A DNA stretch of 64,000 nt, taken from the NCBI RefSeq assembly GCF_024139115.2, contig NC_085140.1:290871293-290935292 (forward strand), written 5' to 3'. Position numbers and translations under genes: made by a program. Below, one piece after another: positions 30,613-39,824 of the stretch. How positions within the stretch are numbered: the first letter of the stretch is position 1; every line of letters begins with the position of its first letter. The notes beneath the pieces were generated by a model. It saw nothing but the letters and a program-made list of their open reading frames with translations, had not been told where the DNA came from and made no database searches. The DNA is from Armigeres subalbatus (lineage: Eukaryota > Arthropoda > Insecta > Diptera > Culicidae).

Positions 30613-31763
30613 ATGGTGTCATTCTTCAATCCAGCGTCGTATAATTTACCGCAATTTAAGTTCTCTCACCTACCAGCAACGGAGGTGAGAAGCGCTTGGA
30701 CATCTTGGATAAGATGGTTTGAAAATGTCATGCTGGCCACTAACATTTCGGATGGCCATAGCCGTAAGGCTCAGATGCTAGCCATGGGTGGCATTGAGTT
30801 GCAATCGGTATTTTACGGGATTCCGGGAGCTGACATTGGTGGCTCAGATGGGAGTGATCCATACGTGATAGCGAAGAAAATCTATCAGCGCATTTTGCTC
30901 CGAAACAACACTCAAGTTTCGAGCAATTTCAGTTTTGGACCATGACCCCGGAAAATGATGAACCTATTGAAAAATTTCTGCTAAGAGTTCAACAAAAGGC
31001 GGAAAATGCTCATTTGGGCAAACTGAGCTCGAATGTCGTCAAACAGCTATCGTCGATAAAATAATCAAAAATTCAACGAATGAATTGGGTTGTTTAGGGG
31101 TATATATGTTTTTACATATTCTGAAGCTGCATAAAAAACTAAACCTAACCCCAATTTTTCAGAATTTTTGGAGCCCGGGAACTATTTTTAATTTGCATTT
31201 TAAATTTATATGGAACTAAAAATTTGTTCTTATGCTGCATGGGCCAACTGTCATTCTATGAATGTTAGTGTCATTCTATCGATTGAAATGAGTTATTGTT
31301 TGCTGTATAAAAATGTAAATAAAAGGTTTACAGACAAAATAAAAATATGTTGGAGATCAGAAAAGCATGCTCTTTTTGTTAAACTATTTAAAACCCCATA
31401 TTTTTCTAACAACCCAACCCAACAACCCAATTGCGTCGTAAATTACTGGAACAAGAAAACTTGTCATTGAACACTTGTATCAAAATTGTTAACGCTCACC
31501 AGTCCATTAACTTTCAAGCGGCTCAGATGCATTCAAAACCAGAGCAAGGAATAGATGTTTACCGTTTGACCACTCATAAATCGGGTACACCATATTACAA
31601 GAACACAGGAATTCCTGCCTTCAAAGAAAGATGCTTTCGATGCGGTCGTTTCCGACACTTGACATCCCAAAAGTGCCCTGCGACTGATAAGAAGTGTCAT
31701 ACCTGCGGAAATTTCGAACATTTCCAGTCGAAGTGCAAGATGTCCAACAAAACCGTAAGATAA
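30613..31763 (+). pseudogene. gag of the Mag-like element, interrupted
   Basis: The start is MVSFFNPASYNLPQFKF at 30613, the first ATG of the conserved-looking frame. Capsid-like sequence runs to about 30930, where the frame shifts; it continues as PENDEPIEKFLLRVQQKAEN (about 30960), shifts again near 31050, and is cut by the MITE 31087-31428 between codons for NEL and RRK. After the MITE come KLLEQENLSLNTC and two zinc knuckles: CFRCGRFRHLTSQKC (CX2CX4HX5C) and CHTCGNFEHFQSKC (CX2CX4HX4C). It ends at the TAA 31761-31763, three codons after the donor-like ACC|GTAAGA. The knuckles would bind genomic RNA during packaging. The decay makes it inactive. Confidence 0.85.
31087..31428. mobile_element. 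MITE inside gag, AATT target duplication
   Basis: GGGTTGTT and AACAACCC form the tips; subterminal GGGGTATATATG and CATATTTTTC/AACCCC are also mirrored. AATT is duplicated (31083-31086, 31429-31432). Removing the element and one AATT restores the gag frame exactly, which fixes the borders. Confidence 0.85.
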
Positions 31764-31862
31764 TACTTTTTCTAATATACATAAATATATTCTCTTATGC
31801 GTATTAAGGTTAAATAGCTAAGCGTTCATTTTTTTTCTCTTCAATTCCCAAATAACTCACAG
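31755..31862 (+). other. Intron-like segment at the gag-pol boundary
   Basis: These 108 bp begin GTAAGA and end CTCACAG. They contain a branch-like CTAAG at 31818-31822, about 41 nt before the acceptor, and a pyrimidine-rich tract at 31827-31848, and they are AT-rich against balanced flanks. There are no inverted ends or target duplication, so it does not look like a transposon. Unspliced, the reading frame meets TAA two codons after the donor. Spliced, ACC joins TCT in the same frame and continues to the protease (one later TAG at 31953). No transcript evidence is available. Confidence 0.5.
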
Positions 31863-33888
31863 TCTCATAAGCGTAAACTTTCGCCTCAACGGTATAACTC
31901 CGAGCATAAGAAATTCAAACACGTAAGAAACGTCGACTCGGCTTTTAAAAAATAGGACGCTGAAGAGTTTTCAGTTTATAAAGTCGACAGTGAAAATGAT
32001 GAGCTTCTTAAATGTCGGGTTGGCGGAGTCAACATTGAAATGCTGATTGACTCAGGTTCTACGTACAACCTGATAGATGATAAAACATGGGATCTAATGA
32101 AGCTTAACAAGGCGATCTACTACTCTGAAAGGTATGACAGATCTAAGAAGTTCATGGCCTACGGACGCATTCCTTTGGAATTACTGACGGTATTCGATGC
32201 CGTTATAGAAGTGCCCGACGAAAACGATGTTATTTCTACTAGATCCACTTTTTACGTCATACGCGGCGGTCAACAAGCTTTGTTAGGTAAAAATACGGCG
32301 CGAGAACTTGGATTGTTACAAGTCGGATTACCAAGTTCTTTCAAATCGGGGTTAATCAAGTGAAGGAAACGGAGCTTTTCCCTAAAATCAAGAGATTTCC
32401 AACTGGTTCTCCCCATTGATAGAAGTGTTACCCCTGTAATTCAGCCTCTACGACGCTGCCCGGTTCCATTGCTGGATCAGGTTAAATGCAAGCTGGACGA
32501 GCTTTTGAGCATGGGGATCATTGAACGTGTTGAAAAGCCATCACCTTGGGTGTCCCCTCTGGTCCCTATTCTTAAGGACAATGGAGATTTGCGACTTTGC
32601 ATCGACATGCGTCGGGCAAATCAAGCGATTCAGCGTCTAAATCACCCATGGCCAATCTTCGAAAACATTCTTCCAAAGTTCAACGGGGCCAGATTCTTCA
32701 CAACTTTGGATATTAAACAAGCTTTTCACCAAGTTGAGCTGGCGGAAGAGAGTCGCGAGATAACAACGTTTGTCACCAATTGGGGTCTATATCGATATAC
32801 ACGACTACTCTTCGGAGTAAACTATGCCCCAGAGTTCTTCCAGAATTTGATGGAAAGCATTCTTTCGAATTGTGAGAATACGGTGGTCTTCATTGATGAT
32901 GTTATGGTCTAGGGAGCTTCCGAAAAGGAACATGACGATTCGGTGAGAAAAACGTAGACGGTTTTGAAAGACCATGGAATCATGCTAAATATGCAGAAAT
33001 GTAGATTTAAGCAACAAGAAACAACGTTTCTGGGACACAACTTCTCGGAAAAAGGGATTCTCCCAACTGATGCAAAAATTCGATCTATTTTAAACTTTCG
33101 GGCTCCGCGCAACAAGGAAGAACTGAGAAGCTTTCTAGGGCTCGTTACGTATGTTGCAAAATTCATTCCCAACCTAGCAACAGAGAATCAACCTCTGAGA
33201 GCACTCCTTAAAGATATAACTCCATTCGAATGGAATTCTACACATCAAAGGTCGTTTGAAGGATTAAAACAACAAATGTGAAACCTAAAGAACTTAGGTT
33301 ATTTTGATCCTAAGGACAACACCATTCTGGTTACTGATGCGTCGGGTGTTGGTCTTGGAGCAGTATTGATCCAGCTGAAAAACAAAATACCCCGCGTTAT
33401 AAGTTATGCATCAAGAAGTCTATCAGAAACTGAGCTACGATATCCACCAATTGAGAAGGAAGCACTGGGAATAGTCTGGGCTGTTGAGAGGTTCAGGGAT
33501 TACCTTCTCGGAATTTCTTTCACTCTCGAGACAGATCACCGTCCACTTGAAGTTTTGTTTACATCAAACTCGCGCCCAACAGCTCGCATAGAAAGGTGGA
33601 TGTTGCGCTTGAAGGCATTCAAATTCACTGTTGTCTATAAAAGGGGTTCAACCAATATCGCTGATCCGCTCTCCCGAATGGCATCACATGTTGACATGGA
33701 AAGAAGAATCGGAAGTCTACATTCGTCGAATTGCCGCATCGACTTTAGCTACGCTTGTGAACGATTCAGCCGAAGATGATTTTTACGAAGATACGGAAAT
33801 TTCAATTAAAGCGATTCAAGAGACGGTCGCAATTGATATTTTAGAAGTCACACTTCACCCTATTGGCCTCAAGCAAACGGTGAAGTAG
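31863..33888 (+). pseudogene. Protease, reverse transcriptase and RNase H of the Mag-like element
   Basis: In order: a basic linker (HKRKLSPQRYNSEHKKFKH), an in-frame TAG at 31953, retropepsin MLIDSGSTYNLID (32040; catalytic Asp in DSG) with LLGKNTARELG (32280), a frame break near 32360, then RT from 32469 with LRLCIDMRRAN, FTTLDIKQAFHQVEL (first catalytic Asp), LLFGVNYAPEFFQ and the active-site FIDD (32890; the usual Y is F). A TAG at 32910 interrupts. RT continues with FLGHNFSEKGI and LRSFLGLVTYVAKFIPN, and RNase H follows with VTDASGVGLGAVL (33335), EKEALGIVWAVERF and TDHRPLE. Frameshifts occur near 33750. It would copy the element's RNA; here it is broken in several places. Confidence 0.88.
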
Positions 33889-34466
33889 AGAGGCAGAATC
33901 GTTCCCTTCTCAAACGTTTAAAGATAGCCATTGCTATCTACGGAGACTGGAAGGCTGAAATGAATCAGTATCTTGAAATGTACAATAATACTGCACATAC
34001 AACAACAGGAAAGGCTCCGAGTGAGCTGCTACAGAATCGGAAACTGAGGTATACGTTTCCAGATCCAGAAGTTCTAAGTTCATCCGTTGTACCATCAGAC
34101 TATGCAGACAGAGATGCCGTTCAAAAATGGAAAGGAAAGGAAGGAGAATATGCGAAAAGAAAGGCGAAGACCAGTGACATCGGTACAGGAGATCTAGTTG
34201 TTATGAAGAACTTACACCCCACGAACAAACTCTCGACTAGTTTCTTATCTGAGGAATTCTTAGTAGACGAGCGACAGGGATCAAAAGTTCGGGTGCATTC
34301 AAAGGATAGTGGAAAAAGCTATGAGCGAAACGTGGCTCATCTAAAGAAGGTTTCCGCTCCTAGTCAGATGGGAGAGTCTAGTGAAACACCAGAACACCTT
34401 GAACCAACTGTAGCTGAACGTCGCTGTTCGAAGCGTATTCGTAAGTTAACATTCCTGTATAAGGCT
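33880..34466 (+). pseudogene. Integrase remnant, catalytic core deleted
   Basis: After a short post-RNase H stretch the sequence jumps to the end of the integrase core, ANGEVERQNR (33876-33905, shifted frame, holding the last Glu of the DDE triad), then an open C-terminal domain from 33960 (MNQYLEMYNNTAHTTTGKAP, GDLVVMKNLHPTNKL, VRVHSKDSGKSYERNVAHLK). The HHCC zinc domain and both Asp residues are missing, so the copy could not integrate itself. The stop is at 34467-34469. Confidence 0.85.
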
Positions 34467-34570
34467 TAGGTAAGGATCCTCAATTGAAACTGATGACACA
34501 GGCGTTTAAGGTAAGATACACCCGATAATAGTCATTCAAACAACTTATAGTATTTGTAATATTCTCATGT

Positions 34571-34583
34571 AAAGAAAGGGGGA
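34571..34583 (+). promoter_or_regulatory. Polypurine tract of the Mag-like element
   Basis: AAAGAAAGGGGGA lies directly before the 3' LTR start TGTGG, the expected plus-strand primer site. Confidence 0.85.
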
Positions 34584-34733
34584 TGTGGTGATCTATACTA
34601 TGTAGAAGATCATTAGGATTGGGAGTTGTTGTAGTGTTAGCTGTCTCATCCGCGACCACTGGTCCAACACAGAGCAGAACGAGATCACAGGTCATTCAAA
34701 TATACGGACTCGAGTTGACCGGTCGATATCACA
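34584..34733 (+). repeat. 3' LTR of the Mag-like element
   Basis: 150 bp, same ends as the 5' LTR, with about two substitutions. It is followed by AGTTG, the target duplication. Confidence 0.92.
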
Positions 34734-34785
34734 AGTTGCAATAGGCTTTTTCTGCTCACTTGAAGAACCATAATTAAAAATACCA
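34734..34785 (-). pseudogene. Upstream remainder of the interrupted Jockey LINE
   Basis: On the minus strand SRKSLLQLNVKKC runs into the LTR element and continues at 27206 as KCNISFSRKR, so this is the other side of the same RT. Similarity to Jockey RTs fades by about 34785, where the copy is 5'-truncated. Confidence 0.7.
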
Positions 34786-35571
34786 CAAATTATAACGATG
34801 GTATGCAAACAATCTTATAATGGCTTCATTCTCGATAATTTTAACTAATAGATAGGGAATAGGCGTGATGAAGCCTTACTTTGCCACCGAAAAGTGAATC
34901 TATAGCTCTGACCACGACCCACATAATTATAGTTACGCTTACGTTAAGGCTTTAGGGCGATTAGACAACTTAGGGGCCATTTCTTCATCTTCGCATAACG
35001 CTTTAACTAGGTTTTTCGTCTAAGCAAAGCTGACCTTTAGTGATAAACAAATGGAGGCAATTTACTGACAGCTATACTGCCGTCATACGCATATTTGTCC
35101 CATGTTCGCTAAGATTTCCTATGTCAATTAATAACGTAGGAAACATGTAATAACTAAGACAGACAAAATGATAGTAGAATTAAACATTGTAAGACGATAT
35201 GACACCGTACTAAACATTTAGCAAAATTATGACTGAGGATACGAAAAGATTGACAATAGAAACATAGACGTGGAGATCAATCATAAGACTTCCTAAGCCC
35301 ATCATCAAATTGAAGCTGATGAACTGTAGAATCTTGTTTGGAGGCAATTCCGATGCTGTCGAGGACTATCGTAGAGAGTAGTGAGTAGAGAATTTTTGAT
35401 GATTGCTTGGTGAACGGTTCTAAACTGCGGCCCGCTTTGGCCTTTTAAAGCAGTTTTAGAGGCTTTCACTAAATAATCCTCAAAATCTCATGCAACAGAG
35501 TTTCCTACTTCATCATCAATATCATTATGTTTAGACTGAAACACGCGCGATTGATGATTACCTGATTAATT
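34786..35571. other. Unassigned sequence
   Basis: No gene, clear repeat or RNA structure is recognised. Confidence 0.4.
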
Positions 35572-35965
35572 TTTGCCTTTCTCGTACAACAAAGTTGTAC
35601 CGAAAGGCTATCATTTCACTCCAAAATCGAACTTTTTATAGAAGTCTCGGAGACCCATGATGTTATATACCAATCGACTCAGCTCGTCGAGCTGAACAAA
35701 TGTCTGTCTGTGTGTGTGTGTGCACACGAAAACCGAAAAACATTAGCCACTTTTTCATATAGTAATTCTTAATCGATTTTCTCGCAACAAGTTGCATTCG
35801 ACGGGGGACAAACCCTAGTTGATCACTATTGAATTTGATAACGTTCGACCATTGCGTTTAAAAGTTATTAAGAAAATGGAATCGGACTACGTAAGCACCA
35901 TATAAGGTTGGTGTCTTGGCTAAATGCGAGAAAGGCAGTGTCACCACTCGGTGAATTAGGTTTTT
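35572..35965 (+). repeat. Dispersed repeat with 5' hairpin, copy 2
   Basis: TTGCCTTTCTCGTACAACAAAGTTGTACCG starts the copy (two overlapping words). The hairpin is GTACAAC-AAA-GTTGTAC, changed on both arms relative to 24969 yet still paired. GACCCATGATGTTATATACC and a GT tract (35705-35725) follow. The end GCGAGAAAGGCAGTGTCACC matches the other copies. Confidence 0.75.
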
Positions 35966-36936
35966 AACGTACTTTTCGAGCTTCTGTTGCTTAATGGGAA
36001 CATGACCCAAACGCTATTGATTTTAATTAGAACTAAATGTAAAACATATAATCATATATAATAACTGACATTTCTCCACAGCTTAACCCTCTCCCACCCA
36101 TGGTGTCTGTGGTGCACCATCAAATTTTGCACCTTCTAACCTTCATCGAATTGTTTCAACAACAAAAAGGAATATTGGACACATCTTTATGGTTCCATTA
36201 GACTGGAAATATAATCAATTTTGAGTACAAATAGTGAAACTATTGAAAACAATCAATTAACTATTGATATACAATCAAAAACCTTTTTTTTCGTTTTTTA
36301 TTAATTTAAGCCATGACAAAAACTTTTGTTCTGGCATTTTTCTCAAAGGTGATTCCTTCCTATTGAAATCTTTGAAAAAAGTCGTGGGCGGGAAAGGGTT
36401 AATATTCATCATAAAACTATCCCCAACCTGCCTCAACTCCTTAGGCAGCGATATACTATGAGTATATCCCGCAAAACTTAAAACCCCCATGGGTAAAGAT
36501 GTTGTGAAGCCTTATCCTTAAGTCCCTGGTGTATCATGGACGATATGAATTCCAAATTCACATCGGTGACTTGGCCCCTGGCCCCCTTATACATCAATAA
36601 AATAAAATAAAATAAAATATTAACCACAGCAATTGCTGGGATGAATCTGCCCACGAATAATGAATTTCTAATCTGCACACCAATAAGCTTTCGCAGATAA
36701 TCTAGGAGATTTTGGCTGAAATTCCAGTACGGTCAAAATAAAAATAAAACGGTCAAGAAATAGATTTTTTTTCCACTAAAAATACTGTCAGAATTTATGC
36801 ATAAACTCTTAGAGGAATTTGTTTCAAGAATTGATGGAGAAATAACACACATCTAAGGGAATTATTTTTGCTAAAGTTTACGCAAATTATTCTGCCGAAT
36901 TGCCAAAGAAATTTCTAAATATTCTATTTATTCTAT
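35966..36936. other. Unassigned; possible LINE tail at 36590-36622
   Basis: ATCAATAAAATAAAATAAAA near 36591 is a short AAATA-type tandem tract preceded by moderately GC-rich sequence (36480-36590). Many insect LINEs end this way, but no coding part is visible upstream. Confidence 0.3.
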
Positions 36937-37493
36937 ATACCAAACAACCTGCACTTGGAAGCAATTAAGAGTATACCACTTCCGACAGATGTGAAACAAT
37001 TAAGCAAGTGTATTGGGCTATTTTCGTATTTCCGACGTTTCGTTCCGTGTTTTTCGACAATTTCACTACCACTACGCAATCTGGTGAAACCGGGCTCTAA
37101 GTTTGAATTCGATGAAAATTGTAAACATGCATTCGAAAATCTACGTGCCAAGTTGATTTCCGCTCCTGTTCTGGCACTTTACAACCCGACACGTGAACAT
37201 TGTGATGCTAGTTCTGATGGATTTGGTGGAATATTGCTGCAGAAACAAGACGATGGCAAACTACATCCAATTGCATATTTTTCCAAACGAACAACTTTAG
37301 CTGAGTCTCGTTATCATAGTTTTGAATTGGAAACGCTGGCCATAATATATTCGCTACGGAAATTCCGAATCTATCTAGAAGGTATACCGTTCCGAATTAT
37401 TACTGACTGCAACTCTCTTACAATGACGTTAAGCAAGAAGAGCATCAATGCGAAAATTGCAAGGTGGGCTTTAGAGCTTGAAAATTATCACTA

Positions 37494-38970
37494 GGGTAAA
37501 ACGACCTATTATGGAGGGGTTAAGCACCGTGTCAAAACAAAATTGATTACAAAAATTCTTCAAAAATTACCTGTTGGTCGATTTCCACATTGTAGTAGTT
37601 AAATACGATGCTCGTTAACTATAGTTTTGTAAATATTACGTCAATTGTGCTGAACTTATGTTGTTTTGTTTTTATCACAATAAAAACAAACTATCGCAAT
37701 AATAGGACGCACACGGACAATCTCAGAAACTCATTAATGAGTAAAATTTCACTCTTTTCGAAGAATAAGTGGATCTACTCATAAAATGAGTAAAACATTG
37801 TTTACTCTTTAATGAGTAAACGCAATATATGTCAAAAAATGGGGCTTTTTTAACCCATTTACGAGAATGATTCAGAACTTTGAATGGGTAAATTTTACTC
37901 GCTTTGGGAATATTTTTTTTAGGCAACGACCGATAATTTGAATAATTCTTCTCACTTCAAATAAAAAAGCAAATGAAACCATATAAACACCAAGATAAAC
38001 ACAATAAGTTTATTTATATGTCACATAAATATAAATTAAAATATGCGTTTGCCAAAAAAACGACACAAGTTTTCCCAAGCCGAAAAAGACGGCATATCTT
38101 GGGCGAATTTTTGTCATCTTTTTTCTGGGATGTGCCGTCTTTTTCCTGAATTTCGACCCGGAAATCCTTGCGTCGTTCCGCTGATGGGTTTTCGCAGAAA
38201 ATTCAGCAATATGATCCATGTTGAACTGTGTCTATTATGTGGCTCTCGTGACACCTGCATGCTGAAACAAATTATATAGAACATGAGGAATAAAATCGAA
38301 GTGAAAAACAAAGCACATACTTACTTTTGCACGTACTAGCTCTCCCATGTTGTTGACGGTTGTAATATTAAACTTGAGCAACTCAAATAAAATTTAAATT
38401 ATAGATTTAATATACAAAAACACTTTACCTCTGTGACTTTACTTTTTGTGGGCTCAAATTTTTCTCCTAAGTATTTTTTCAACCATTTAAGAGTAAAAGA
38501 TAATCATTTTCCAACCAAAACAACATTCTCAAAATGGGTATTTTTTTACACATTTCAAGTTGTCAAATTTTCCCCATTTTCTGACAGCTACATACTTGAA
38601 CTAAAAATGAGTACTTTTTTACTCATTAATGAGTTTCTGTGGTTATCCGTGCAGTTGCCTATCGTTGCGATATTTTTTGAAGGTCAGTCCTATTGTTGCG
38701 GTATTGCATGTAATTTTTATGGAGATCGATACCACAACAATAGGACCTTAGCACTACGCAATAATAGGCTCAAAGGGTTCAAATTTTTAATAAAAAATGT
38801 TGATTTTGCATCATTTTGAACGGAATTTTGTCAAACAAAAGCTGTTCTAGTCGTTAATCCCAAGAGTTTTAGCGTACCCACAATTGTTTTCAATGGTATT
38901 ATATCCAGAATGGACTACTTTAACACTACCGCAACATTAGGGCATACCACAACGATAGGACGTTTTACCC
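37494..38970. mobile_element. TA-flanked TIR element in the second gypsy fragment
   Basis: GGGTAAAACGACCTATTATG at the left and ATAGGACGTTTTACCC at the right are inverted ends; TA is duplicated (37492-37493, 38971-38972). Removing the element and one TA restores the gypsy frame between RNase H and integrase, which proves the borders. Subterminal regions repeat AATAGGAC and CGCAATAATAGG words in both orientations. No transposase is visible. A second TIR element sits inside. Confidence 0.88.
37712..38651. mobile_element. TIR element nested within the previous one
   Basis: The tips CACGGACAATCTCAGAAACT and the mirrored AGTTTCTGTGGTTATCCGTG share about 35 bp of inverted repeat, including ATTAATGAGTAAAA. 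Further ATGAGTAAA words repeat inside both ends. An open frame of 78 codons at 38043-38279 (+), Cys-containing (HVELCLLCGSRDTC), has no recognised domain. The target duplication is uncertain (GCA on both sides). Confidence 0.75.
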
Positions 38971-39824
38971 TACACCATTCAGCACCGGAACGGTAAACTG
39001 ATGAATCACGTTGATGCACTGAGTCGTATTCCGCTTAACTCCGATCCGATTGTTTCTGGCATCAGTCCAGATGATATTGATTTCCAGTTGCAAGTGGCTC
39101 AAGGAAGGGATTCGACAATTCTCAAATTGAGGGAAGATCTCGAACATGGGATTGTCAAAAATTTCACATTGGATGATGGGTTGGTGTATCGTTTACAACC
39201 AGACAACAAGCTTTTGTTTTATGTTCCTGCTGAAATGGAAAGTCATATCATACTACAGACCAACTGAGAATGCATTACTTGTTTCCGAAAATGAAGGACA
39301 AAGTGGAAAGCTAAAAAACTGTGTCCGATGTATTATGTATTCTGATCCGAGCCTCGAAGGTGGTCGTGCACTACACAACATTCCGAAGAAACCTGTTCCG
39401 TTTGACACTATTCATATTGACCATTTTGGACCTCTTCCGTCGACCATGTCCAAAAGGAAACATATCTTGGCTGTCGTGGATGCTTTTACGAAATTCGTTA
39501 AATTATATGCTGTTAACCCCACAAGTACGAAGGAAGTTTGTGCTTGCTTAGACAAATACTTCGAATGTTACTGCCGGCCGCGAGGGATTATTAGTGACCG
39601 AGGATCATGTTTCACCTCGTTGGAATTCGAATCTCATTTGTTGGAAAACAACATCGAACACGTGAAGGTAGCTACAGCGTCTGCTCAGGCGAACGGGCAA
39701 GTAGAACGCGTTAACCGTGTGACAAAACAAAAAGTTGTCGAATTCCACGGGGCACCCTTCAGGATTGTGTCTTTGGGTGAGAAAATAAATCTCTCAAAAT
39801 TTCATTTTGATTTGAAATTTTCAC

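Larger units (their letters stand above)
27207..34733 (+). mobile_element. Ty3/gypsy retrotransposon, Mag-like, complete ends, decayed interior
   Basis: This 7.5-kb LTR element has the target duplication AGTTG (27202-27206, 34734-34738), 150-bp LTRs, a primer-binding site, an unusually long leader (about 3.2 kb), gag with two zinc knuckles, protease, RT, RNase H, a gutted integrase and a polypurine tract. Domain order (PR-RT-RH-IN), short LTRs and two CCHC knuckles fit the Mag clade. The two LTRs differ at only about two visible positions, so the copy is relatively young despite many frameshifts. It lies inside the Jockey LINE and carries later MITEs at 28229 and 31087. Confidence 0.9.
36937..39750 (+). 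pseudogene. Second Ty3/gypsy pol fragment (RT end, RNase H, integrase)
   Basis: This is a 5'- and 3'-truncated pol. It begins in the RT connection (IPLPTDVKQLSKCIGLFSYF at 36970), then RNase H (DASSDGFGGILLQKQDDGKL, SFELETLAIIYSLRKFRIYL, FRIITDCNSL, IARWALELENY). After the inserted TIR elements the frame resumes TIQHRNGKLMNHVDALSRIP (38974), then integrase IHIDHFGPLPS (first Asp, 39413), IISDRGSCFTSLEFE (second Asp, 39590) and QANGQVERVNRV (Glu, 39690). All three catalytic positions are present. Frameshifts fall near 39265. No LTR was found on either side. It belongs to a different lineage from the element at 27207. Confidence 0.88.
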
